Shown: positions 16,252 to 25,140, numbered from the stretch's first letter. The stretch is DNA of 40,772 nt from JAFRXK01 sp045603305 (GCA_045603305.1 JAZULV010000069.1:1-40772); one strand, 5' to 3'. Made by a program: numbers and translations. The notes: generated by a model not told the origin, from the letters alone.

Positions 16252-17448
16252 TTAGAAGAATAATACTATAAACTGGCAGGCAAATACTACCGCAATTAGT
16301 GCTATAGGATATGTAGAAGCATATGCACTGGCAACATCATCTGTACCTGATACCCTGATAAGTGTACCAAGAGCCGGCGTACTTGTCATACCTCCTGTTA
16401 ATGAACCAAGATTGTTAAGAAGGCTGAGCTTAAGTACATACTTAGCAAAGAAGAAACCAACAATCATTGGTACAAGTGTCATAAATGCACCGTATACGAA
16501 AAGCATAAATCCGTGCTCTTTAAGAATCTCTACGAAACCTGCTCCACCTTCTACACCTGCACCAATAAGGAAAAGCATAAGACCGAATTCACGGAACACT
16601 TCAAGAACATTCTTTCTAACCTTAAGGTCGAACTTGCCGATGCGTGAAAGATGTCCGAAGATTAATGCCATGATAAGTGGACCACCTGTATTACCAAGGG
16701 AGAATGAAGCACCACCCGGAAGTGGAATTGTAACTGCACCAAGAAGAATACCAAGAATTACAGCCATTGAGAAGCTCATAAAACCAAACTCATCAAAGGA
16801 GAAAAGCTTTCCTGTATATTCCTTCTTCTTCTTTTCGCTTACAACTACTAACTTTGCTCTTTCCTCATCCATGTTAGCCTTGAGCATCTTAGGAATCAAC
16901 TGAACAAAGAGTACTATACCAATTACACCAAATGGATATGCAACGCCATGACCTACAGATACTTCATTTACTAAAGCTTCTGATGCTGCTACAGCTTCCT
17001 TAGCTGCCGCAAATCCAGGAGTTGTTGTAAGTGAACCTGAAAGCATACCAACTGCAAGTGCTGAATCAACATCAGTACATACAACTACTAATATACACGC
17101 AAGTGCACCTGATACTATAACCACTAATCCAAGAAGCACATAAGACTTCGCATTCTGCTTTAAATTTCTAAAGAAGTTTGGTCCGGCAATAAAGCCAACT
17201 GATGTAACAAATAAAATAAGACCAATATTCTGTACAAACTTAGGCATCTCTATTGCAAATATAGAATTTGGCATAGCTGTACTTAAATGACCAACAACTA
17301 AGGCAACAATAAATACAGCTGCTGTTCCAAGAGTAACACCCTTTACCTTAATGCTTCCAATTAAGTAACCTACACCTGCAATTAAGAACACATTTAACAA
17401 TACAAGAGTAGCTTCTTTTAAAGTGAAAAAATCTAATGTAATGTTCAT
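16252..17448 (-). CDS. AspT/YidE/YbjL-family antiporter, candidate succinate exporter
   Basis: The start at 17446-17448 follows a GGAGG site; the longer frame begins inside a hairpin at 17489-17519 and is unlikely. The 398-residue protein is hydrophobic, with two homologous membrane halves. Each half ends in the family signature: LSGSLTTTPGFAAAKEA in the first and LTGGMTSTPALGTLI in the second. The short central cytoplasmic loop, about 40 residues and rich in Lys, lacks the TrkA-C domains found between the halves of AspT. AspT exchanges aspartate for alanine, and SucE1 of Corynebacterium glutamicum, in the same family, exports succinate. Its position straight after the fumarate reductase genes suggests a C4-dicarboxylate exporter, most likely for succinate (inference). 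It has its own promoter and a strong terminator. Confidence 0.85.
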   Translation of the reverse strand: MNITLDFFTLKEATLVLLNVFLIAGVGYLIGSIKVKGVTLGTAAVFIVALVVGHLSTAMPNSIFAIEMPKFVQNIGLILFVTSVGFIAGPNFFRNLKQNAKSYVLLGLVVIVSGALACILVVVCTDVDSALAVGMLSGSLTTTPGFAAAKEAVAASEALVNEVSVGHGVAYPFGVIGIVLFVQLIPKMLKANMDEERAKLVVVSEKKKKEYTGKLFSFDEFGFMSFSMAVILGILLGAVTIPLPGGASFSLGNTGGPLIMALIFGHLSRIGKFDLKVRKNVLEVFREFGLMLFLIGAGVEGGAGFVEILKEHGFMLFVYGAFMTLVPMIVGFFFAKYVLKLSLLNNLGSLTGGMTSTPALGTLIRVSGTDDVASAYASTYPIALIAVVFACQFIVLFF

Positions 17449-17488
17449 TTCCCGCCTCCGTAAAATTTTACTACAATTTAAGCCATAA

Positions 17489-17519
17489 TTTTGGTTCAGG
17501 GAAAAACCCTGAACCAAAA
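17489..17519 (-). promoter_or_regulatory. Perfect stem-loop in the transporter leader
   Basis: A 13-bp perfect stem (17489-17501 with 17507-17519) with a 5-base A/T loop lies about 7 bases after the likely transcription start and 40 bases before the transporter ATG. No U-run follows on the minus strand, so it is not an ordinary terminator. A 5' stabiliser, an RNA processing site or a regulatory element are possible. Confidence 0.6.
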
Positions 17520-17532
17520 AAGCTTCTCGTAG

Positions 17533-17561
17533 ATAATAAACCTAAATAAAGAACTTGTCAA
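17533..17561 (-). promoter_or_regulatory. Near-consensus promoter of the transporter gene
   Basis: On the minus strand a perfect TTGACA (complement of 17556-17561) and TATTAT (complement of 17533-17538) are spaced by exactly 17 bases. This lies in the 129-bp gap after frdA, so the transporter can be transcribed independently of the upstream redox genes. Confidence 0.75.
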
Positions 17562-17577
17562 TATCTATGATAATTAA

Positions 17578-19185
17578 TTACATATCCTTGCGTCTGTAAT
17601 CAGGAATAATCTGTGGTGAAACCATATCTGTTACGATACCTGCGTCTTCACATTCCTTAGCAAATGTATCAACATGTGAAAGTGTAAGCTCACCAAGAGT
17701 AACTTCCTTGCACTTCTTTGAAGCCTGCTGTCCGGCATTTCTACCGAATACAATAATGTCAAGAAGTGAGTTACCCATAAGACGGTTACGTCCGTGAACA
17801 CCTCCAACAGCCTCTCCTGCTACATAAAGGTTCTCGATATCTGACATACCATCTTCTGTTATTCTGATACCACCGTTCTGGTAGTGAAGTGTAGGATAAA
17901 TCATAATCGGTACCTTTCTCATATCGATACCATATCTCATGAACATACGAAGCATACCAGGAAGTCTCTTCTCAAGAGTTCCTTCTCCGTGGATCATATC
18001 GATCATTGGAGAATCAAGCCAGATACCATCACCGAGAGGTGTTGTAACACCGTTACCTCTTTCCTTACATTCACGGATAACGCCTGACGCTGCAACGTCT
18101 CTTGTCTCAAGAGGATTCATAAATGCTACACCGTCCTTATTACAGAACTGAGCGCCCATTGAACGAACCTTTTCTGTAACAAGTGCACCGTAAATCTGTG
18201 CAGGGAAAGCAACACCTGTAGGATGATACTGAAGTGTATCCTGGTAAAGAAGTCTTGCGCCTGCACGGTATGCAAGTACAAGTCCGTCAGCTGTTGCACC
18301 GTAGTGGTTTGATGTAGGGAAGCCCTGATAGTGAAGACGTCCTGCACCACCTGTAGCGATGATTACAGTCTTAGCTCTTGCTATCATAATCTCACCGGTC
18401 TCCATGTTCTTAAGAACTGCACCGGCAATCTTGCCTTCGTTATCCTTAATAAGTTCGATTGCAACAGTAAAATCAACAACAGGAATACCTCTGTTGAATA
18501 CTTCATCACGAAGAACTCTCATAATTTCAGCACCTGAGTAGTCAGCAGCTGCATGCATTCTCTTTCTTGATGTACCACCACCATGGGTAGTAATCATTCT
18601 TCCTTCTTCATCCTTATCAAAAAGTACGCCTAACTTATCAAGCCAGTTAACTGCGTCAGGACCTTCTGTAACGAGCTTCTTAACAAGCTCTGGTACGTTA
18701 GCGAAATGTCCGCCACCCATTACGTCAAGGTAATGCTGCTGTGGTGAGTCATTCTCCTTATCAGCTGCCTGGATACCACCCTCAGCCATCATAGTGTTAG
18801 CATCACCGATACGAAGCTTTGTTACTATCATAACATTAGCTCCGCCCTCGTGTGCTTCAATAGCTGCTGAAGAACCGGCACCGCCGCCACCGATAACAAG
18901 AACATCTACGTCATACTTTGGATTCGACAAATCAATGTCCATATCCTTTATTCTGCTGTTAGCCTGAAGAAGGTTAACAAGCTCTCTAGGAGCCTTCTCT
19001 CCCTTGTTAGGACCAACAATAATTTCTTCAAAACTTTCAAGATTATAATCCGGATGGAATGCTTCTAGTAAAGCAGTTTTCTCGTCAGCTGTCATTCTGC
19101 GAAGCTCAGCATTGATACGAGAAGCTCTGGTCTCTTCAACCTTTTTAACAGATTCCATCATTTCTGCTGTATATGGTGTACTCAT
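17578..19185 (-). CDS. frdA: Soluble fumarate reductase-type flavoprotein subunit
   Basis: The 535-residue protein has about 90 extra N-terminal residues, then the FAD-binding Rossmann motif VLVIGGGGAGSSAA (95-108). The substrate residues of the SdhA/FrdA family are present: QYHPTG with His321, TRDVAAS with Arg362, PTLHYQNGGI with His434, and GRNRLMGNSL with Arg468. Where covalent-FAD enzymes have the His of a SHT motif before AEGG, this protein has Asn130 (DANTMMAEGG), so FAD is probably bound non-covalently. The usual C-terminal helical domain is short. No signal peptide or membrane-anchor gene is nearby, so the enzyme is cytoplasmic. AAGGAGG precedes the ATG, 11 bases after the iron-sulfur gene. 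Expected reaction: fumarate to succinate, with electrons from the partner at 19197-19871 and the Hdr-Flx proteins upstream. Other fumarate- or aconitate-like acceptors cannot be excluded. Confidence 0.88.
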   Translation of the reverse strand: MSTPYTAEMMESVKKVEETRASRINAELRRMTADEKTALLEAFHPDYNLESFEEIIVGPNKGEKAPRELVNLLQANSRIKDMDIDLSNPKYDVDVLVIGGGGAGSSAAIEAHEGGANVMIVTKLRIGDANTMMAEGGIQAADKENDSPQQHYLDVMGGGHFANVPELVKKLVTEGPDAVNWLDKLGVLFDKDEEGRMITTHGGGTSRKRMHAAADYSGAEIMRVLRDEVFNRGIPVVDFTVAIELIKDNEGKIAGAVLKNMETGEIMIARAKTVIIATGGAGRLHYQGFPTSNHYGATADGLVLAYRAGARLLYQDTLQYHPTGVAFPAQIYGALVTEKVRSMGAQFCNKDGVAFMNPLETRDVAASGVIRECKERGNGVTTPLGDGIWLDSPMIDMIHGEGTLEKRLPGMLRMFMRYGIDMRKVPIMIYPTLHYQNGGIRITEDGMSDIENLYVAGEAVGGVHGRNRLMGNSLLDIIVFGRNAGQQASKKCKEVTLGELTLSHVDTFAKECEDAGIVTDMVSPQIIPDYRRKDM

Positions 19186-19196
19186 GTTTGGCCTCC

Positions 19197-19871
19197 TTAC
19201 TTCTCAATATCTCTGTTATTGTACATGTCCTTAAGCTCATCAACTGACTTAGACATGATATCTGCTACTGCTTCATCAAACTTACCATCTGCAATATCAG
19301 CAACTCTCTGTGTAAGATGCTTAGCTTCCGGCTTAATATACTTACCTGTAAGTCTTCTTGCAAGAAGAGCTACCTGTGGATGTGAAATACCTGCAGGACA
19401 ACGTGAAGAACATACTCCGCACATTACACAGTCAAAAGAAGCCTCTGCGCACTTCTCGTACTCGCCACGCTGAGCGTAAGCGATATACTGCATAGTGTTA
19501 AGATCCTGTGTACAAGCCTTTGTACAGGCGTTACATCCGATACACTTATAAATCTCAGGATAAAGCTGCATCATAATCTCCTGAGTAGGCTTAATCTCCT
19601 CGATGTTATAAATCTTCTTCTCAAGTGGGAAGAATGGGATTGATGCAACGTACATATTGTCCTCAACCTTTGTACTACATGCAAGACATCCGTGAAGTTC
19701 ATTCTCACCCTTAATTCTATAAATAGTTGAGCAAGCACCACAGAAACCATTACGGCAGCCACAACCACGAACAAGCTGGTAACCTGAATACTCAAAAGCT
19801 TCCATAATTGTAAGACTGGCCGGTACTGTATACTGTTTGCCATATAAATAAACGTTAACCATTTCTACCAT
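19197..19871 (-). CDS. Fumarate reductase iron-sulfur subunit (SdhB/TfrB-like)
   Basis: The 224-residue protein begins with a plant-type [2Fe-2S] ferredoxin domain. Ligands are in GCGCRNGFCGAC (Cys39, Cys44, Cys47) and GCLAC (Cys62 or Cys65). A two-cluster segment follows: CIGCNACTKAC (Cys110, 113, 116, 120) and CVMCGVCSSRCPAG (Cys148, 151, 154, 158). Ordinary SdhB carries [2Fe-2S], [4Fe-4S] and [3Fe-4S]; here the second site is a full CxxCxxCxxxCP, suggesting two [4Fe-4S] clusters. This resembles the N-terminal part of TfrB, the thiol:fumarate reductase subunit of methanogens, without its heterodisulfide reductase-like C-terminus. That CCG activity is supplied separately by HdrB upstream. 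It would carry electrons into the flavoprotein. AAGGAG precedes the ATG. Confidence 0.85.
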   Translation of the reverse strand: MVEMVNVYLYGKQYTVPASLTIMEAFEYSGYQLVRGCGCRNGFCGACSTIYRIKGENELHGCLACSTKVEDNMYVASIPFFPLEKKIYNIEEIKPTQEIMMQLYPEIYKCIGCNACTKACTQDLNTMQYIAYAQRGEYEKCAEASFDCVMCGVCSSRCPAGISHPQVALLARRLTGKYIKPEAKHLTQRVADIADGKFDEAVADIMSKSVDELKDMYNNRDIEK

Positions 19872-19882
19872 AGCTTTTCTCC

Positions 19883-20713
19883 TTAATATTCATTCGGCAA
19901 TTCATCCAACTGGTCAAATCGGAATACAGGGCCATCTTTACAAACATACTTTGAACCAATGTTACAACGGCCACACTTACCGATTCCACACTTCATACGA
20001 AGCTCCATAGTTGTATATACCTGATCTCTAGTAAATCCAAGTTCCATAAGACCCTGAAGTGTAAACTTAATCATGATTGGCGGACCACACATAAGTACAG
20101 TCTTGTCAACTGAAAGATTAAGCTCCTTAACGTAATTAGGTACAAAACCTACGTTACCGGTCCATCCCTCCTGCTCTCTGTCGATTGTAAGATGAACATT
20201 TACATTTGGAGCCTTAGCCCATACTTCCTGAATCTCTTTTAAATAAACTAAATCGTCAGCTGATCTTGCACCATATACAATATCAATCTCTCCGTAATTC
20301 TCTCTGTTATCGAGACAGTAATTGATTACTGAACGAAGAGGAGCAAGACCGATACCGCCGGCAATAAATACTAAATCCTTGCCCTTAAGCTCTGTTTCAA
20401 CTGGGAAGTGATTACCTAAAGGACCTCTTACACCAATCTGAGTTCCAACTTCAAGTGAATGTAAAATCTCAGTGAGACATCCGCATCTCTTAACAGAGAA
20501 CTCCATATATTCTTTATTAGTAGGTGAAGATGTAATAGAAATCATTGATTCACCTACACCAGGAACTGAAAGCATAGCACACTGACCTGGCATATGCTCG
20601 AATACTTTGCCGCCTTCCGGAGCATTAACTCTGAAGGTCTTAACATCAGGAGTCTGCTCTGTAATGTTGGTAATTACGGCAACTTTAGGTATTAACATAT
20701 CATTTCTGTTCAT
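19883..20713 (-). CDS. flxA: FlxA-like NAD(P)H:FAD oxidoreductase with [2Fe-2S]
   Basis: The 276-residue protein belongs to the ferredoxin-NADP reductase fold seen in FlxA, AsrB and hydrogenase gamma subunits. Residues 10-105 form the FAD barrel (GESMISITSSP near 54-64). Residues 112-240 form the NAD(P) domain with FIAGGIGLAPLRSV (116-129) and LMCGPPIMI (207-215). The C-terminal motif KCGIGKCGRCNIGSKYVC places a [2Fe-2S] cluster on Cys242, 247, 250 and 258. It is the NADH entry point of Flx-Hdr complexes. It starts at a TAATG overlap with the preceding gene, so translation is coupled, and is followed after 11 bases by the iron-sulfur subunit of fumarate reductase. Confidence 0.85.
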   Translation of the reverse strand: MNRNDMLIPKVAVITNITEQTPDVKTFRVNAPEGGKVFEHMPGQCAMLSVPGVGESMISITSSPTNKEYMEFSVKRCGCLTEILHSLEVGTQIGVRGPLGNHFPVETELKGKDLVFIAGGIGLAPLRSVINYCLDNRENYGEIDIVYGARSADDLVYLKEIQEVWAKAPNVNVHLTIDREQEGWTGNVGFVPNYVKELNLSVDKTVLMCGPPIMIKFTLQGLMELGFTRDQVYTTMELRMKCGIGKCGRCNIGSKYVCKDGPVFRFDQLDELPNEY

Positions 20714-21732
20714 TACTCTCCTCCTAATGTACTTATTACTTTTGCTATATTAAGGCGTACCGGACACTTGTTAACACATCTGCCACAGCCTACACATGAA
20801 TACTCACCATCGTTGTTCATTGGGAAATATACAAGCTTATGCATAAATCTCTGTCTGAAACGCTCCTTCTGTGTAAGACGTGGCTGTCCGCCGGCCATCT
20901 TTGTAAATTCTGAATACATACATGAATCCCAGCATCTGTATCTCTGGATACCATGACCTGTATCATAATCGCGGATATCGTAGCACTGGCATGTTGGGCA
21001 TACAAATGTACATGTTCCGCATCCAAGACAAGCTTCGTAAAGCTCATCCCACTTCTCTGAATTGAAAAGCTCCATCATATGGTCGCCATCAAACCCTTCA
21101 AGGCTTAACTTTGAAAGAGGAAGCTTATCCATGATAGCCTTTACTGCTTCCTTCTGAGCATCAACAGCTGCACTGTCAGTATCCTCGAAAAGACTCTTAA
21201 CAGCACTTGTAAGTGCCTCACCCTTCTCAGTCTTGCTCTCCCAGTAAAGATACCCATCAGCAATCCATGCTGTAACATCACCGGCAGGCTCTGTAGCATC
21301 GATACCAAATACGTTACAGAAGCAGGATTCCTCAGGCTCACTACATGCAAGTGAAACTATTGTACTTCCTTTACGTCTGTTCTCATAATATGTATCTACA
21401 GGATCACTTAAGAATACTCTGTCAAGTATCTCAAAACTCTTCGCATCACAGGCACGTACACCGAATACTACAAACTCTTCATCTACAGCCTCCGGTACAG
21501 TAATTGAAAAATTCTTGCCTTCCTTCTTGAAAGACATAAGGTCTTCACTCTGTGGGAAGAATAAATCCTTTGCTGACTTTACTGTGTTAAGTATATTTAA
21601 ATTTACATTCTTATCTGCTGACCACTTGTCATACTTACTGCTTCCATCGCTTTCAACAGGTACATACAAGGTCTTTAACTCTGAAACAGCAGAAAACAAT
21701 GTGTCTATTTTATCGATTGATAATTTTAACAT
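20713..21732 (-). CDS. 4Fe-4S dicluster protein, HydB/AsrA-like (FlxB/FlxC type)
   Basis: This 339-residue protein has an N-terminal domain with VFGVRACDAKSFEILDRVF and a CFCNVFG segment, as in sulfhydrogenase beta subunits and AsrA. The C-terminal ferredoxin region has CLGCGTCTFVCPTCQCYD, further Cys in the RYRCWDSCMYSEF segment, and CVGCGRCVNKCPVRLN. Proteins of this kind pass electrons between FlxA and the Hdr module. The gene starts one base after its neighbour and ends in a TAATG overlap with flxA, so it is part of a tightly packed operon. Which of FlxB or FlxC it corresponds to cannot be settled from sequence reading alone. Confidence 0.82.
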   Translation of the reverse strand: MLKLSIDKIDTLFSAVSELKTLYVPVESDGSSKYDKWSADKNVNLNILNTVKSAKDLFFPQSEDLMSFKKEGKNFSITVPEAVDEEFVVFGVRACDAKSFEILDRVFLSDPVDTYYENRRKGSTIVSLACSEPEESCFCNVFGIDATEPAGDVTAWIADGYLYWESKTEKGEALTSAVKSLFEDTDSAAVDAQKEAVKAIMDKLPLSKLSLEGFDGDHMMELFNSEKWDELYEACLGCGTCTFVCPTCQCYDIRDYDTGHGIQRYRCWDSCMYSEFTKMAGGQPRLTQKERFRQRFMHKLVYFPMNNDGEYSCVGCGRCVNKCPVRLNIAKVISTLGGE

Positions 21733-21733
21733 A

Positions 21734-22699
21734 TTAATCCCTGCCTTTCTCGTATACTATACTTGGTTCAACATCATCCTTTGTAAAGAATGTAAGCGGT
21801 CCTCTTGTCTCAGCATCCTCGCCGGACTGGAACTCTCCGTAAAGCTCGTTGATTTCCTTAATAAACTTACGGTTAAGAAGGTGAAGAGGTATATTCTGAG
21901 GACATACTCTGCTGCACTCTCCACAGTCTGTACATCTTCCAGCTACGTGGAATGCACGGATAATGTGGAACATATTCTCTTCGAAAGTATCAACATTAGC
22001 CTTTGAAGATACGCCCATGTCATCATTGTCAAAGATACACTTATGACATGTACATGCAGGACATATATTTCTGCAGGCATTACAACGGATACATTTTGAA
22101 AGCTCTTTTCTCCAGAAAGCAAATCTTTCCTCTGGGCTCATAGCCTCAAGCTCATCTACAGCCTGCATTCTGTCAATCTTCTCAACATTAGACTCTTCGT
22201 CAGACTCAATCTTTTCATCGAAAATAACATGAGTCTTACCCTGACATGCAAGACACTTGTCACAAAGAACCTCTCTTCTGTCAAGCTCCTTCTCGCCATA
22301 GATTGTATCAATCTTTAAGATATCACCATCTTCTGAAATAGAAGTAATACCCTTAATGCCTTTATTCTTAATCTTCTCGATATCAACCTTGCACTTACAT
22401 GGAACTGCAAGGATATAAATCTTCTCACGGTCAATTCTGTGCTCCTTTAAAAGAAGGTTAACACCATATGTATCACATGGCTTCATAAGCACAAGAACTT
22501 TACCGTCTTTCTTTGATTCTTTTATTAAATACTTGCTTAAGTTACAAGCTGAAAAACTGTCGTAGCAAAGGCCATCTAAGTTATCCTTAAATACGCCCGG
22601 AGTACGGTCATATGGAAATTCTCCAACCTTCCATGCAAGCACTCTGTCTACTGTACCATTAGCAAGCAGTTCATTAACTTTATCTATTATTCTTTGCAT
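21734..22699 (-). CDS. 4Fe-4S dicluster protein, FlxC/FlxB type
   Basis: The 321-residue protein opens with a domain like that of coenzyme F420 hydrogenase/dehydrogenase beta-type proteins: FSACNLSKYLIKESKKDGKVLVLMKPCDTYGVNLLLKE. It continues with a CDKCLACQGKT site (about residues 145-155). Two ferredoxin-type sites follow, CIRCNACRNICPACTCHKC and CTDCGECSRVCPQN. It starts 13 bases inside the end of flxD, which couples their translation. In Desulfovibrio the flx operon also encodes two such iron-sulfur proteins beside FlxA and FlxD. Confidence 0.8.
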   Translation of the reverse strand: MQRIIDKVNELLANGTVDRVLAWKVGEFPYDRTPGVFKDNLDGLCYDSFSACNLSKYLIKESKKDGKVLVLMKPCDTYGVNLLLKEHRIDREKIYILAVPCKCKVDIEKIKNKGIKGITSISEDGDILKIDTIYGEKELDRREVLCDKCLACQGKTHVIFDEKIESDEESNVEKIDRMQAVDELEAMSPEERFAFWRKELSKCIRCNACRNICPACTCHKCIFDNDDMGVSSKANVDTFEENMFHIIRAFHVAGRCTDCGECSRVCPQNIPLHLLNRKFIKEINELYGEFQSGEDAETRGPLTFFTKDDVEPSIVYEKGRD

Positions 22700-23136
22700 C
22701 GCAGATCCCTCAACTTTCTGTTTTCACCAAGCTTGGTTACTGTGCTGATGAAATCGTTCATTGTTGCTGCGAACTTTGCACCTTCTGCAGCTGATACCCA
22801 TTCAACTCTGGTTCTCTCTCTCTCAATACCAAGATAGTCCAGCATGCTGAATAACATGGTCATTCTTCTTCTTGCATAGTAGTTACCTGTTGTATAATGG
22901 CAGTCTCCCGGATGACATCCGCAGAGGATTACACCATCAGCTCCACGCTGGAAAGCACGGAGTATGAAAAGCGGATTAACACGGCATGAGCAAGGCACAC
23001 GAATAATCTTAACATCTGCAGGATAAGAAAGTCTGCTTGATCCCGCAAGGTCTGCACCTGCGTAGCTACACCAGTTACAGCAGAATGCAACTATACAAGG
23101 CTTAAATTCTTCATTCTTAGTCTCTTCTATCTGCAT
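22687..23136 (-). CDS. flxD: FlxD/MvhD-like iron-sulfur adaptor subunit
   Basis: The 149-residue protein matches MvhD/FlxD: FCCNWCSYAGADLAGSSRL (Cys19, 20, 23), VPCSCRVNPLFILRAFQRGADGVILCGCHPGDCHY (Cys49, 51, 72, 74, 79), then GNYYARRR. MvhD carries a [2Fe-2S] cluster that hands electrons from a hydrogenase or Flx module to the bifurcating FAD of HdrA. No [NiFe]-hydrogenase genes are present in the window, so the electron donor is expected to be FlxA with NAD(P)H. The gene overlaps hdrA by 10 bases and the next gene by 13 bases. Confidence 0.9.
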   Translation of the reverse strand: MQIEETKNEEFKPCIVAFCCNWCSYAGADLAGSSRLSYPADVKIIRVPCSCRVNPLFILRAFQRGADGVILCGCHPGDCHYTTGNYYARRRMTMLFSMLDYLGIERERTRVEWVSAAEGAKFAATMNDFISTVTKLGENRKLRDLRCKE

Positions 23137-25112
23137 ATTGCATCTACCTCCGCCATAATCTGTCTATTACTGAAGCCCTTAAGGTCCATAGCACTTGATG
23201 GACATGTAACTGTACAAGCACCACAACCCTGACATACTGCTTCATTTACCACTGCAACTCTTCTAACCTCACGTACATCTACGCCTCTTACTTCCTGCTC
23301 AACATATGAAATAGCACCGTAAGGACATACGTTAGCACACTGGGAACATCCGTTACAGATGAGTGGGTTTGAATGAGCTACACAAGGGTTACCCTTAAGC
23401 TTATCCTTAGCAAGAAGACCGATAACCTTAACAGCTGCTGCACCTGCCTGGGAAACTGTCTCAGGAATATCCTTTGGTCCCTGGCACATACCTGATAAGA
23501 ACACACCTGCTGTTGGACTCTCAACAGGACGAAGCTTAGCATGAGCCTCTGTAAAGAAATCATTAGTATCCATACTTGCTGTAAGCATAGTTGCAAGACT
23601 TCTTGCAGTTGGGTCCGGCTCAACAGCTGTTGCAAGAACTACCATATCGGCAGCAATTGTAACCTGCTTGTTATCAATAAGGTCTGAACCCTGAACCATA
23701 ACCTTGCCATTCTCTTCATAAACCTTGCCAACCATACCCTTGATATAATCAACATCATACTGCTCAACAGCACGACGATAGAACTCATCAAAGTTCTTAC
23801 CCGGTGTTCTGACATCAATGTAGAATACATGGATATCTGTATCCGGATAATGGTCCTTTGTAAGCATTGCATGCTTTGCTGTGTACATACAGCAAACCTT
23901 TGAACAATAGCTCTTCTCTCTGCAAGACTCACCTCTTGAGCCTACACACTGGATAAATACTATTGTCTTTGGCTGCTTGCCGTCTGAAGGTCTCTTTAAG
24001 TGACCCTTTGTAGGACCGGCAGCGTTCATAAGTCTCTCATATTCAAGGGATGTCACAACATCCGGACATGTTGAATATGAATACTCATCAAACTTGTCAG
24101 GAGTAAGAGTATTGAAACCGGTAGCAACTACGATAGCACCATACTTCTCTTCAATAAACTCTTCCTTCTGTGTATAATCAACTGCATTTGCCTCACAAAC
24201 CTTTGAGCAAATACCACACTTACCATTTTTAAGCATGAGACATGCATCCGGGTCAATAACAGGTACCTTTGGTACTGCCTGGGCAAACGGAATGTAAATA
24301 GCGCCTCTCTTATCAAGTCCCATATTGAACTCATTTGGCTGCTTCTTCATTGGACACTTCTCTGTACATGTACCACAGCCGCTGCAAAGGTCAGCATTTA
24401 CATATCTAGGCTTTTTCTTAATCTTAACTGTGAAGTTGCCAACGAAACCGCTGACTGCTTCGACTTCACTATATGTATAAATAGTTACATTCTCATGAGC
24501 TGCAACATCTACCATCTTAGGAGTAAGAATACATGCCGCACAGTCAAGAGTAGGGAATGTCTTGTCAAGCTGTGACATCTTACCGCCGATTGTAGGCTGC
24601 TTCTCAACAATATCAACCTTATATCCGGCTTCTGCAATATCAAGTGCAGTCTGAATACCGGCAATACCGCCACCGATAACAAGAGCTCTCTTAACTACTT
24701 CACTCTCACCGGCAATAAGCGGCTTATTAAGCTGTACCTTAGCGATAGCAGCACGTGCAAGGATAACAGCCTTCTCAGTAGCCTCATCCATATCCTTATG
24801 TATCCATGAACACTGCTCACGAATATTTGCGATCTCAACCATATATGGGTTAAGACCTGCGTCCTGGGCAGCCTTTCTAAAGGTTGCCTCATGCATTCTA
24901 GGCGAACATGAACAGATAACTACGCCTGTAAGTCCATACTCTTTGATTGCATCCTTGATAATGGACTGTCCGCTTTCAGAACACATATACTGATAGTCAG
25001 TTGCAAATACAACACCCGGCTCAGCCTTAACTGCCTCGGCTACTGCCTTGACATCAACTGTAGCAGCGATATTGCTTCCGCACCAACATACAAAAACACC
25101 AATTCTCTGCAT
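23127..25112 (-). CDS. hdrA: Heterodisulfide reductase subunit A, bifurcating flavoprotein
   Basis: This 661-residue protein has the complete HdrA plan. The N-terminal domain carries CWCG (9-12) and later Cys44, 67, 69 and 101. The thioredoxin-reductase-like FAD domain has GGGIAG (147-152). The segment LDCAACILTPKM (Cys191, Cys194) follows, then inserted ferredoxin sites CSGCGTCTEKC (243-253) and CLMLKNGKCGICSKVC (291-306). The C-terminal two-cluster ferredoxin has CNGCSQCANVC (586-596) and CQGCGACTVTC (627-637). In methanogens the HdrA FAD bifurcates electrons between a low-potential path to ferredoxin and a high-potential path to HdrB. All cluster ligands that I can place are present, so the protein looks functional. 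Neighbours are hdrC upstream and flxD overlapping by 10 bases. Confidence 0.95.
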   Translation of the reverse strand: MQRIGVFVCWCGSNIAATVDVKAVAEAVKAEPGVVFATDYQYMCSESGQSIIKDAIKEYGLTGVVICSCSPRMHEATFRKAAQDAGLNPYMVEIANIREQCSWIHKDMDEATEKAVILARAAIAKVQLNKPLIAGESEVVKRALVIGGGIAGIQTALDIAEAGYKVDIVEKQPTIGGKMSQLDKTFPTLDCAACILTPKMVDVAAHENVTIYTYSEVEAVSGFVGNFTVKIKKKPRYVNADLCSGCGTCTEKCPMKKQPNEFNMGLDKRGAIYIPFAQAVPKVPVIDPDACLMLKNGKCGICSKVCEANAVDYTQKEEFIEEKYGAIVVATGFNTLTPDKFDEYSYSTCPDVVTSLEYERLMNAAGPTKGHLKRPSDGKQPKTIVFIQCVGSRGESCREKSYCSKVCCMYTAKHAMLTKDHYPDTDIHVFYIDVRTPGKNFDEFYRRAVEQYDVDYIKGMVGKVYEENGKVMVQGSDLIDNKQVTIAADMVVLATAVEPDPTARSLATMLTASMDTNDFFTEAHAKLRPVESPTAGVFLSGMCQGPKDIPETVSQAGAAAVKVIGLLAKDKLKGNPCVAHSNPLICNGCSQCANVCPYGAISYVEQEVRGVDVREVRRVAVVNEAVCQGCGACTVTCPSSAMDLKGFSNRQIMAEVDAICR

Positions 25113-25140
25113 GGTAATTTCACCTTTTCCTTATCTGTTC

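Noticed and set aside
19883..21732. Anaerobic sulfite reductase AsrAB
   Set aside because: The two proteins resemble AsrA and AsrB, but no AsrC sirohaem subunit is present and the genes sit inside an Hdr-Flx set.
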